NCBI RefSeq assembly: GCF_900113415.1
Contig: NZ_FOPH01000006.1
Span: forward strand, 62,001 to 126,000
Length of the DNA: 64,000 nucleotides
DNA from: Oribacterium sp. WCC10
GTDB taxonomy: Bacteria; Bacillota; Clostridia; Lachnospirales; Lachnospiraceae
Direction: 5' to 3'
Positions 7,754 through 16,250 of the stretch are shown in pieces. The translations under genes were made by a program, and so were the position numbers. The notes below the pieces were generated by a model. The model saw only the letters and a program-made list of their open reading frames with translations. It had not been told where the DNA came from and searched no databases. The stretch's first letter is position 1, and each line of letters begins with the position of its first letter.

Positions 7754-9262
7754 ATGGCGGAATATAAACTTGAACTTAGAGGGGTATCTAAGTCATTCCC
7801 GGGTGTAAAAGCGCTGGATAAAGTCAATCTTGCTGTTCGTCCAGGTACAGTTCTCGCACTCATGGGAGAAAATGGTGCCGGTAAGTCCACACTGATGAAG
7901 TGTCTCTTCGGCATCTATCACATGGATGAGGGAGAAATATATCTGGATGGTGAGAAAGTTGAGATCGATAACCCTGATGAGGCAGCCAAAAGAGGAATTG
8001 CCATGGTGCACCAGGAACTTCAGCCTATTCCTGCAAGAAGCATAGGTGAGAACATGTATCTGGGCCGTTTCCCTGTTAAGAAGTTCGGTCCGTTACAGAT
8101 GATCGATCACAGCACTATGTTTGCAGAGACAGAAAAATGGCTGAAGGAGCTGGGACTTGATTACAATCCTAAAGCATTGCTCGGATCACTTTCCATCGGC
8201 CAGATGCAGCTTGTTGAGATTGCGAAGGCTGTATCAAGAGAAGCAAAAGTCATCATCTTTGATGAGCCTACATCATCACTTTCCGATAATGAAGTTGACT
8301 TCCTTTTCAAGGTAATGAATCAGCTCCGTGACCGTGGTGTTTCTATGATCTATATCTCTCACAAGATGGATGAGATAAAGAGAATCGCAGATGATATTCA
8401 GGTAATGCGTGACGGAACTTATGTAGGTACATGGCCTGCGGCAGAGCTTACAACTGAGCAGATCATCGCAAAGATGGTTGGTCGTGAACTCACTCAGATT
8501 TATCCTGAACATGATCATGAAATCGGAGAAGTGGTTCTTGAAGTAGAGAATGTCAGCTCAATTCACGCCAAGTCCTTCCAGAAATGTTCATTTAACATCC
8601 GTAAGGGTGAGATCCTCGGATTCGGAGGTCTGGTTGGAGCACAGAGAACAGAGCTTATGGAAGGTATCTTCGGAATAAGAAATCTTTCAGAAGGTACCAT
8701 AAAGATTCACGGTAAAGAAGTAAAAATCTCAAAGCCGAAGGATGCGATGGATGCCGGAATCGGTATGATAACCGAGGATCGTCGTGGAAATGGTATCTTC
8801 GGATGCCTTTCAATAAAGGATAATGTTGGTATTTCCATCTATAATAAGCATCTGAAGGGTGGATTTGTTCTTGATCATCCAACTATAAACAAGATTGTTG
8901 ATGATAGCATCCAGCAGCTTTCCATCAAAACACCGAGCATGAATCAGCATATCGGAAATCTTTCCGGTGGTAATCAGCAGAAGGTTATAGTATCAAGGTG
9001 GCTGGCAAATGATCCTGATATCCTCATCATGGATGAACCGACAAGAGGTATTGATATCGGTGCAAAGCATGAGATATATGAGATTATGGAGAATCTGGCA
9101 AAGCAGGGCAAGGCAATCATCATGATATCTTCTGAAATGCCGGAGCTTCTTGGTATGGCGGATCGTGTATATGTAATGTGTAACGGTAAGATCACAGGTC
9201 AGATAGATCATGCAGAAGACATGACTCAGGAAAAGGTTATGACCTTTGCAACAAAGTTCTGA
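7754..9262 (+). CDS. mglA: Sugar ABC transporter ATP-binding protein
   Basis: Double-cassette ATPase of the MglA/RbsA/XylG class that drives hexose import. The first cassette has Walker A GENGAGKST near residue 40, signature SIGQMQLVEIAKA, and Walker B VIIFDEPTSSL. The second half has GFGGLVGAQRTEL where Walker A is expected. This degeneration is normal for the class, and the second cassette keeps LSGGNQQKV and ILIMDEPTRGID. Length 502 residues is standard. GGAGGAT ribosome binding site just upstream; lies between mglB and mglC. Confidence 0.93.
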   Translation: MAEYKLELRGVSKSFPGVKALDKVNLAVRPGTVLALMGENGAGKSTLMKCLFGIYHMDEGEIYLDGEKVEIDNPDEAAKRGIAMVHQELQPIPARSIGENMYLGRFPVKKFGPLQMIDHSTMFAETEKWLKELGLDYNPKALLGSLSIGQMQLVEIAKAVSREAKVIIFDEPTSSLSDNEVDFLFKVMNQLRDRGVSMIYISHKMDEIKRIADDIQVMRDGTYVGTWPAAELTTEQIIAKMVGRELTQIYPEHDHEIGEVVLEVENVSSIHAKSFQKCSFNIRKGEILGFGGLVGAQRTELMEGIFGIRNLSEGTIKIHGKEVKISKPKDAMDAGIGMITEDRRGNGIFGCLSIKDNVGISIYNKHLKGGFVLDHPTINKIVDDSIQQLSIKTPSMNQHIGNLSGGNQQKVIVSRWLANDPDILIMDEPTRGIDIGAKHEIYEIMENLAKQGKAIIMISSEMPELLGMADRVYVMCNGKITGQIDHAEDMTQEKVMTFATKF

Positions 9263-9293
9263 TCAGGCAATTGATAATTAAGGGGAAAGAAAA

Positions 9294-10298
9294 ATGCAAA
9301 AGACACAGAAACAGAAAATCACAGATTTTCTTATCAATAACGGTGTTATCATCGTAATGTTCATTCTCGTAATCTATACAGGACTTACAACAAAGAACTT
9401 TTTGACACCAAACAACTTCCTGAACCTTCTTGCTAACATGTCCTACAGACTTGTTATCGCTCTTGGTATCTCAGGCGCAGTTATCACCGGCGGATGCGAT
9501 CTTTCCGGTGGACGTATGGTAGGTTTTGGTGCCTGTATTGCAGGTACACTCCTTCAGAAACAGGAATACGGCGGACGTTTCTTCCAGGAAGGATTCATGG
9601 CAAGCATCACACCTCTCAATCCTTTTGTTGTACTTATTATAGCAATGCTTATCTGCGGATGCTTTGGTGCTGTCACAGGATGGTTCATCGCGTTTCTTCA
9701 TGTTCCACCATTCATTTCAACACTTGCTATGATGGAAATCATCTATGGACTTGGTCTTATCTACACAGGAGCTACACCTCTTGGTGGATATATTACAGGA
9801 TATACCGCTTTCTCAACAGGAAGATTCCTTGGACTCAGCTGGCTCATTTGGATGGCCATTGCAATGGCAGGAATCACATGGTTCATATATAACATGACAC
9901 GCCATGGAAAGTATATGTATGCTATCGGTGGTAACCCACAGGCAGCAGAGGTTGCAGGTGTACCTGTAAAGCTTACAATGATACTTATCTATGCTAAGGC
10001 TTCAGCATTCTTTGCAATGGCCGGTTTCATGCTTGGAGCAAAGGCTGGCGGTGCTTCTATCAATACCGGTCTTTCATACGAGATGGAAGGTATTGCTGCC
10101 TGTGCACTTGGTGGTGTATCTGTAACAGGTGGACGTGGTAAGGTTTCATCAGCTATCATCGGTGTTGCAGTACTTGAGCTTCTGAAGGTTGCTCTCCAGT
10201 TCCTTGGTGTAGATGCAAACTCTCAGTACATTGCCATCGGTATCGTTATCTTCGTAGCTATTTCTCTCGATATCAGAAAGTACGTACAGAAGAAGTAA
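9294..10298 (+). CDS. mglC: Sugar ABC transporter permease
   Basis: Membrane-spanning permease of the MglC/RbsC family that forms the hexose channel with MglA. It has around nine to ten hydrophobic segments. Family blocks include GAVITGGCDLSGGRMVGFGA (about residue 60-80), HVPPFISTLAMM and EGIAACALGGVSVTGGRGK near the C-terminus. Length 334 is normal. It starts 31 bases after mglA with an AAGGGGAAAG ribosome binding site. A strong terminator follows, so the mgl transport genes form one unit. Confidence 0.93.
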   Translation: MQKTQKQKITDFLINNGVIIVMFILVIYTGLTTKNFLTPNNFLNLLANMSYRLVIALGISGAVITGGCDLSGGRMVGFGACIAGTLLQKQEYGGRFFQEGFMASITPLNPFVVLIIAMLICGCFGAVTGWFIAFLHVPPFISTLAMMEIIYGLGLIYTGATPLGGYITGYTAFSTGRFLGLSWLIWMAIAMAGITWFIYNMTRHGKYMYAIGGNPQAAEVAGVPVKLTMILIYAKASAFFAMAGFMLGAKAGGASINTGLSYEMEGIAACALGGVSVTGGRGKVSSAIIGVAVLELLKVALQFLGVDANSQYIAIGIVIFVAISLDIRKYVQKK

Positions 10299-10329
10299 TT
10301 GAGTGAAATAAATCAATGGATTATAATGA

Positions 10330-10360
10330 GGTCTGTGGTTTTTGCCACAGACCTTTTTTT
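10330..10360 (+). terminator. Intrinsic terminator after mglC
   Basis: Perfect stem GGTCTGTGG / CCACAGACC with a short TTTTTG loop, followed by seven T. Confidence 0.92.
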
Positions 10361-10390
10361 ATAAGAGATAAAATAAAGAGGTAATAATCA

Positions 10391-10774
10391 ATGAACAGTT
10401 TAAATAGCAGTTTTTTTCAGCTTGTTCTTATGACAAAGAATCAGAGTGCGGTTACTGCATTCTTTGCGCAGCATGGAATACAGATAGTACTGGGAGTTAT
10501 GATCATATATTATGCAGTAAAGCTTCTGGTATTCAAAGATGTGGATGCAATAAGACCTAAGGAATGGGGAAAGCTTAAGGAAGAGAATATCGAGCCATAT
10601 TCAAAAGAAATGGGTATACTTGTACTGTGTTTCGCAGCTTGTGTTCTTGCTATGGAGATAGTATCTCAGTATGACGGACTTATGGGACTTCTGTTTATAT
10701 GCCTTTCTATCGGTGTCGTATTTTACAGATTTAAAAAGATCGAAGAGAAGTACGGTAATAAGAATCACGGTTGA
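10391..10774 (+). CDS. Small membrane protein of unknown function
   Basis: 127-residue protein I do not recognise. It shows three hydrophobic stretches (about residues 28-48, 74-91 and 96-111) and a short charged tail, EEKYGNKNHG. An AGAGGT ribosome binding site precedes the ATG. It lies after the mglC terminator and 16 bases before the response-regulator gene, with which it is probably co-transcribed. This suggests a role alongside the sugar-sensing system, but there is no motif to say what it does. Confidence 0.7.
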   Translation: MNSLNSSFFQLVLMTKNQSAVTAFFAQHGIQIVLGVMIIYYAVKLLVFKDVDAIRPKEWGKLKEENIEPYSKEMGILVLCFAACVLAMEIVSQYDGLMGLLFICLSIGVVFYRFKKIEEKYGNKNHG

Positions 10775-10790
10775 TTTAAAGAGGTAAGAA

Positions 10791-12419
10791 GTGAGAAACA
10801 GTGAGTCAAAAAACTATTCGGTTATGCTGGTGGATGATGAAGAGAATGTCATCCAGGTTATAATCAACAAGATAGACTGGGAGTCTCTTGGATTCTCGGT
10901 GCAGGGATATGCTCATAACGGCCTTGAGGCATTGGAAATGGCTGAGGAAAGTCAGCCCGATGTGGTGATGACAGATATCAAGATGCCATATATGGATGGT
11001 CTTGAACTCGCCAGAAGACTGAAGCAGCAGTATCCGACCATAAAAATAATCATCTTTTCCGGATTTGATGAATTTGAATATGCCAAGGAAGCCATAAGGC
11101 TTGAGGCGGAAGAGTATATACTGAAGCCCATAGATTCGACAGAACTTAGTGAAGTCTTTAAACGTATAAAAACATCCCTTGATAAAGAGTTTAATGAGAA
11201 ACAGAACATAAATATGCTTAAGAAGTATTATCAGGAGAGTCTTCCTATATTACAGGAGAATTTCTACACTGCTCTCATAGAGGGAAGAGAAGATGAGGAG
11301 ACATTATCAAGAGATATGATGGACTATCAGGTAAGTCTGGATGGTCCGTTTTATGATGTTGTGCTTCTTCATAACAGCACTTCACTTGCTCCCGAGGGAA
11401 TCAATCCACTGCTTATAACGATGTCTGTAAGGAAATTGTGGGAAGAGCACATGAGGGAGAAGTGGGAAGCCAAGTTTTTCTCTTACCTTGGAAATGTTGT
11501 AATCATAGTACAGATGAAGTCTGAGAGTGATGTTCGTGAACTTACTGATGAGTGTCAGGTTTTATGCAGACTCAGTAAACATATATCCAAGGCTACCATA
11601 ACTGCCGGTGTGGGAAAACCTGTATCCAATATTATGGGACTTCCCAAATCATATAGTGGTGCCAGAGAAGCCATTTCATATAGAGTGATCTATGGACGAG
11701 GTCAGGCAATCAATATCGCAGAGATCGCGCCTGAGGGCAACAAGAATTCAGATAGTATAAAGACTGAAAGTACCGATGAGAAGCTTTATGCTGTATTTAA
11801 AGCTATTAAGATGGATTCTGAGGAAAATCTGGATGCAGAAATTGATAAATATATGGCGGAAGAAGCACCGGTCAACCCGTCAATTCAGGATTACAGATTT
11901 TTTGTTATGGATCTGGTGACAGAGATATATCGTTTTATGAAGAGTAATCATATAGATGCCTCCAGTATCTTTGATAAGGATGCGGATCCTTATGATAAGG
12001 TTCAGCACCTTGAGCTTTTTGAGCTTACCGGATGGTTTAAGAAGACTACTCATGAAATAAGAGAGGTACTTCGTGCCAATCGTACAGATACTACTAAAGG
12101 ATTTGTTTCAAAGGCGATAGATTATGTGCGTGAGAACTATGGCAATAAGGATCTTACGGTAGAGAGTATATGTTCTTATCTTGTAATAAGCTCTGCTTAC
12201 TTCTCTACAGTGTTTAAAAAGGAAACAGGTAAGACTTTCATAAATTATCTCACTGATATACGTATGGAAAAGGCAGTACGAATGCTTCTCGAAGACAATG
12301 AAAAGACCTATGTGATAGCTGAGGCTGTCGGTTACAGTGATCCAAATTATTTCAGCTACGTATTTAAAAAGAAATTCGGAGTTTCACCTTCAAGGTACAA
12401 AACACAGCAAAATGGATGA
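10791..12419 (+). CDS. YesN-type response regulator with AraC DNA-binding domain
   Basis: Starts with GTG at 10791, with AAAGAGGTAAG upstream. Receiver domain at residues ~10-130: acidic pair Asp15/Asp16, phosphoacceptor Asp62 in VVMTDIKMP, and the conserved Lys in YILKP. A long middle region, variable in this family, is followed by a C-terminal AraC/XylS double helix-turn-helix (about residues 435-540). Diagnostic text there is SSAYFSTVFKKETGKTFINY and VAEAVGYSDPNYFSYVFKK-like sequence. It overlaps the histidine kinase gene by 8 bases, so the two form a pair. Position next to mglBAC suggests that it activates the mgl promoter. Confidence 0.9.
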   Translation: MRNSESKNYSVMLVDDEENVIQVIINKIDWESLGFSVQGYAHNGLEALEMAEESQPDVVMTDIKMPYMDGLELARRLKQQYPTIKIIIFSGFDEFEYAKEAIRLEAEEYILKPIDSTELSEVFKRIKTSLDKEFNEKQNINMLKKYYQESLPILQENFYTALIEGREDEETLSRDMMDYQVSLDGPFYDVVLLHNSTSLAPEGINPLLITMSVRKLWEEHMREKWEAKFFSYLGNVVIIVQMKSESDVRELTDECQVLCRLSKHISKATITAGVGKPVSNIMGLPKSYSGAREAISYRVIYGRGQAINIAEIAPEGNKNSDSIKTESTDEKLYAVFKAIKMDSEENLDAEIDKYMAEEAPVNPSIQDYRFFVMDLVTEIYRFMKSNHIDASSIFDKDADPYDKVQHLELFELTGWFKKTTHEIREVLRANRTDTTKGFVSKAIDYVRENYGNKDLTVESICSYLVISSAYFSTVFKKETGKTFINYLTDIRMEKAVRMLLEDNEKTYVIAEAVGYSDPNYFSYVFKKKFGVSPSRYKTQQNG

Positions 12420-14448
12420 ATATGTTTCTGAAAAACAATTGAATAAAGCGCCAGGTGCTCCTGTGGATGAAAAGGAAGCTATTGAAAGGGAAAGATTGGC
12501 AGAACTTTGTCTTATAAAGGCGAAGAAAACTCTGAAAAGGTATATGCCTCGCAACATTCAGGGTACCATTCTTATGACTTTTACTATAGTTTCCTTTACG
12601 CTTCTTCTGCTTTTGGGAGTGGTTTTATATACTCTTTTTGCCCGTCGTATGAGAACCAGTTCTATAGAAGCCACGGAACAGCTTATGGAGCAGTCAGTGG
12701 TAAATCTTGAGGATTATCTTGAAAGCATGCGGCGCATATCGGATGCCATGTACTATGATGTCATAAAAAGCTCTGATATATCCAAAGATTCCATAGATAA
12801 TGAGATGAAGCTTATATATAAGGCACATAAAGACAATCTTGTCAGCTTCTCGCTCTTCAAGCAGGATGGTAGTCTTGTGTCAGCCTCTCCTATAGCCGAG
12901 GTCAAAAGTAATCTTTATGTTCCATCTCAGCAGTGGTTCAATACGGCACTGTCCAAGGATGAGGATCTTCATTTCTCCACTCCACATGTTGAAAATCTGT
13001 TTCTTGATCCCGGTTATGGTTACAGTTGGGTAGTATCCCTGAGCAGGGCAGTGGATCTGATAGAAAATAATGAATTGACAAAAGGCGTACTTTTGGTTGA
13101 TATGAATTACTCAACTATCAAGGAGATGATGGAACGAATCAATCAGGACAGTACAGGTCAGTATGTTTATCTCACAAATACCAGTGGTAACATTATTTAC
13201 CATCCGAAGCAGATGCAGATAAACTATGAAATAATGAATGAGAATAACATAAATGAAGCTCACTATTCGGACGGAATGCATGAAGAGGTGTTTCGTGGAG
13301 AGAAAAGACAGGTTATAGTTAAAAGTATTTCCTATACCGGATGGAAGCTTATAGCTGTGCTTCCGGACAGTGCATATAGTATCGACATAAGCAATCTTCG
13401 TTTTGTTGTCATTCTTCTTGTGGCAAGTGCTCTTCTCATCATGATCTTCATAAACAGGATAATCTCGAGCAGGATATCAAGACCGCTTAATCTTCTGAAC
13501 AATTCAATTAAGAATATGGAAAACGGAGATATGTATCCGGAAGATATATATGTTGGCGGAACTCAGGAGGTTGAGCACCTGGGACGAACACTTAGACATT
13601 CCATCGAACGTATCAACCAACTTATGGATGATATTGTCATAAAGCAGGAAGAAAAAAGAAAATCTGAGATGGATGCACTCCAATCCCAGATAAATCCTCA
13701 TTTTCTTTATAACACACTTGATTCTATAGTGTGGATGATAGAGGGTGGACATAATAAAGATGCAGTTTTTATGGTCACTCAACTTGCAAGTCTTTTCCGC
13801 ATAAGTCTCAGCAGAGGTAAAAATATCATTACGATAGAGCAGGAGATTAGACATGCTGAAAACTACATGAATATACAGAAAGTAAGATATAAAAACGGAT
13901 TTGGTGTGGTTTTTGATGTGGATGAAGAAGTGAAAAAATATGCCACTATTAAACTCATTATCCAGCCTATCCTTGAAAATGCCATATATTATGGAGTAGG
14001 AGATATGGATCCGGATGATGGGGGAGAGATAAGGATCCATGCCTGGTATGAACCGTATAACAGTGGGAATGATACAGAGGTTTCTATTGGAACTGTTAAG
14101 CATGATGATTCAGCTCTCAGAGATGAAAGTGGAATTTCCGAAGGAGATATTTATATAGAAGTTATGGATAACGGCTATGGTATGCCCCCTGAAGTGTGTG
14201 AAAATCTTCTTAATGAGGATAATGATACAAAAAATGTAGTTCCTAAACATGGCTCGGGGGTTGGACTCGTAAATGTTCATAACAGAATAAGGCTCAGATT
14301 TGGTGAACAGTATGGATTGTTTGCAGAATCAGAACCGGATGAAGGAACTAGAATAACGATTCACATACCGGCTATACTGTTTAATGAAGATAATCAGAAA
14401 CTTCTCGAAAGCGGGCATTACAGAACATTGAGTAACAAGAAAAGGTAA
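12412..14448 (+). CDS. YesM-type sensor histidine kinase
   Basis: Membrane sensor kinase of the LytS/YesM group. With the ATG at 12412 it has 678 residues. It shows a cytoplasmic head, transmembrane helix 1 (about 52-76), an extracellular Cache-like sensor (about 80-325), helix 2 (about 330-350), and HAMP with SSRISRPLNLL. The phosphoacceptor region is QSQINPHFLYN with His430. The ATPase N-box is IIQPILENAIYYG (about 515-527), and the G-box is HGSGVGLVNVHNR (about 610). The start overlaps the regulator stop codon, so translation is likely coupled. An in-frame ATG at 12337 would begin inside the regulator gene and is less likely. Confidence 0.9.
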   Translation: MDEYVSEKQLNKAPGAPVDEKEAIERERLAELCLIKAKKTLKRYMPRNIQGTILMTFTIVSFTLLLLLGVVLYTLFARRMRTSSIEATEQLMEQSVVNLEDYLESMRRISDAMYYDVIKSSDISKDSIDNEMKLIYKAHKDNLVSFSLFKQDGSLVSASPIAEVKSNLYVPSQQWFNTALSKDEDLHFSTPHVENLFLDPGYGYSWVVSLSRAVDLIENNELTKGVLLVDMNYSTIKEMMERINQDSTGQYVYLTNTSGNIIYHPKQMQINYEIMNENNINEAHYSDGMHEEVFRGEKRQVIVKSISYTGWKLIAVLPDSAYSIDISNLRFVVILLVASALLIMIFINRIISSRISRPLNLLNNSIKNMENGDMYPEDIYVGGTQEVEHLGRTLRHSIERINQLMDDIVIKQEEKRKSEMDALQSQINPHFLYNTLDSIVWMIEGGHNKDAVFMVTQLASLFRISLSRGKNIITIEQEIRHAENYMNIQKVRYKNGFGVVFDVDEEVKKYATIKLIIQPILENAIYYGVGDMDPDDGGEIRIHAWYEPYNSGNDTEVSIGTVKHDDSALRDESGISEGDIYIEVMDNGYGMPPEVCENLLNEDNDTKNVVPKHGSGVGLVNVHNRIRLRFGEQYGLFAESEPDEGTRITIHIPAILFNEDNQKLLESGHYRTLSNKKR

Positions 14449-14466
14449 TACTAATGGTGACAGATC

Positions 14467-15444
14467 ATGAATGAAGACAGTGAGATATTGCTTCCTGTAG
14501 TGGTGGCAACAATTGTGGTTATTCTATTCTGCGTTGTTATGCTTATAAAGGGAACCGGTCCTGAGATCTATAAGGTTTCTGTGATAGTCAGCGACTCGAA
14601 TTCAGGAAGATGGGTGCCGTTTAAGGCAGGACTTGAACAGGCGGCAAATGATAACAATATAGAGCTTAATTACGTACATACGGAGTATTTGGACAATATA
14701 TATACAGAAGCAGAGATTATCAATGAAGAGATAAGTCGAGGAGCAGACGGTATTATCGCAGAATTCTGCCTAAGCGACGGCGTGGATGATCTGGTAGCAT
14801 CAATCGGTGCAAGAGTGCCGATTCAGTTTGTGGTTACGGATGTTATTGCAGATGCGGATGTAAGCGGAAATCATGCGACAGTTGCGCCTGATAACTATGC
14901 TATAGGCAGGGCTGTTGGAAATGAGCTTGTGATAGATTACGGAGAAAAGCTTTCAGATATAAAGATTGGCATCATTTCCGGAAATCAGAATCAGCTTGGT
15001 ATGCAGCAAAGACTTGAAGGTTTCATCGATTCAACAAAAAAGATGAAACCGGATATAGTATGGACAGTAGCGGAGACACGCTATACCAGGGAAGAACTTG
15101 ATAAGGCTTTTGCCAATGAACCTGCAGATATAGTTATCGGACTTGATAATAACAGCCTGGAAACTGCAGTAGACCGTCTTTCGGGAGAAAATGATGGAAA
15201 TGTAAAGTTTTATGGTTCGGGATGCAGTGAAAAGCTTGTTTACTACATCGATTCCGGAAAGATAGATTCAATGATTCTTCCAAACGAGTTCAGTATGGGA
15301 TATCAAAGTATGTCTGATCTGGCTATAAAACTTCAAAACAGAACATCTCAACTTGTGAGTAAAGAGATAGATTATAATGTAGTTCATCGTGAGAATCTGT
15401 TTGGAGAGGATAATGAGCAGATACTGTTTCCTATCGTAAAGTAA
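14467..15444 (+). CDS. Membrane-anchored periplasmic-type sugar-binding protein
   Basis: Binding protein of the LacI/ribose-binding fold (KVSVIVSDSNSGRWVPFKAGLEQAANDNNIEL at the start of the domain). The N-terminus has one uncleaved-looking hydrophobic helix at about residues 8-27 and no lipobox, so it is probably anchored in the membrane with the binding domain outside. There is no ABC ATPase or permease directly beside it. It follows the sensor kinase by 18 bases. In similar clusters such a protein works as the sugar-detecting partner of the kinase; this is inferred, not shown. Its last 14 bases overlap the convergent gene on the other strand. Confidence 0.82.
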   Translation: MNEDSEILLPVVVATIVVILFCVVMLIKGTGPEIYKVSVIVSDSNSGRWVPFKAGLEQAANDNNIELNYVHTEYLDNIYTEAEIINEEISRGADGIIAEFCLSDGVDDLVASIGARVPIQFVVTDVIADADVSGNHATVAPDNYAIGRAVGNELVIDYGEKLSDIKIGIISGNQNQLGMQQRLEGFIDSTKKMKPDIVWTVAETRYTREELDKAFANEPADIVIGLDNNSLETAVDRLSGENDGNVKFYGSGCSEKLVYYIDSGKIDSMILPNEFSMGYQSMSDLAIKLQNRTSQLVSKEIDYNVVHRENLFGEDNEQILFPIVK

Positions 15445-16048
15445 CAGAAGCTGCTTCAGTCCAATACTTTTCACCATCTTCTATCATATCTATATAGGCT
15501 GATTTCATAACATCGTACAGAGGTTTGCAATCAGCTTCATAATTGAATCTTGAGGGGATGGAACAGGTTATCTCAATTATATCCGAGGCAATCTTCATAG
15601 CCAAAGCTTTATCATTAAGACGGATAAGACCGAATATAGTGGAATCATATGTCTTGTCATTGATGCATGTGGTTATCCAGAATATTGCAAATTGTCTCCA
15701 CTCTTCCTTGAGAAGATCATCTATAGGAAAATCAAGAATACAGAGGTCCTGCAGATAGCTTGTGACCTCTTTTTTTATACGATTTTTGTTGAGAAAATTG
15801 ATGCCGAGACGACCGGTAATAAAAAGATTCATCCAGGCTGCTATAAAGTTATCCTTCCGTTTCTGACCGGAGGATAACTTCGGATATCTCTTTAACAGGA
15901 TGTCGAGTCTGCGCTGATTGTCACAATCTTCGGCAAGTTTCTTTTTGAGGATTTCTTCTCTGAAATCAATATCTTCTATTTCATAGTAATGAAGAGGCCA
16001 GTTCTCTTCATAATACATAGTATCTTTATGTTCGTTACGTAAAATCAT
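15431..16048 (-). CDS. Uncharacterised 205-residue protein
   Basis: I do not recognise a named domain. The protein is soluble, rich in Lys, Asp, Ile and Leu, and looks alpha-helical. Blocks such as LLKRYPKLSSGQKRKDNFIAAWMNL and EEWRQFAIFWITTCIND suggest a helical bundle like the small uncharacterised proteins common in Lachnospiraceae. It is read convergently with the sugar-binding protein gene and overlaps its stop by 14 bases. The rightward region is the divergent BCCT promoter. No signal peptide or membrane segment is apparent. Confidence 0.7.
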   Translation of the reverse strand: MILRNEHKDTMYYEENWPLHYYEIEDIDFREEILKKKLAEDCDNQRRLDILLKRYPKLSSGQKRKDNFIAAWMNLFITGRLGINFLNKNRIKKEVTSYLQDLCILDFPIDDLLKEEWRQFAIFWITTCINDKTYDSTIFGLIRLNDKALAMKIASDIIEITCSIPSRFNYEADCKPLYDVMKSAYIDMIEDGEKYWTEAASVTLR

Positions 16049-16193
16049 GATGAAGCTCCTTATGAATGAAAACAGGAATATTAAAGAGACACAAAGGTTT
16101 GATCAGTGTTTATTTAGAAATATCCATGTTTTGCATAATGCGTATATTCTATCACAACAAAATACTGTAATAAAAGCTTTATGCAAATCAGTA

Positions 16194-16222
16194 TTGACGA
16201 AAAGAAAGAGCAATGTTATTAT
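16194..16222 (+). promoter_or_regulatory. Promoter of the BCCT transporter gene
   Basis: TTGACG (16194-16199), a 17-base spacer and TATTAT (16217-16222), giving a transcript start near 16229 and a short leader before AAGGAGAGG and the ATG at 16251. Confidence 0.75.
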
Positions 16223-16250
16223 GTTCAAAATCAAAAATAAGGAGAGGAAA

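Noticed and set aside
9494-9892. 132-codon plus-strand frame inside mglC
   Set aside because: Cys/His/Trp-rich off-frame translation of a highly expressed gene; not plausible as a protein.
13504-14103. 199-codon open frame on the minus strand inside the histidine kinase gene
   Set aside because: It lies entirely inside a well-supported gene, has low-complexity Ile/Tyr/His-rich text, and lacks a ribosome binding site.
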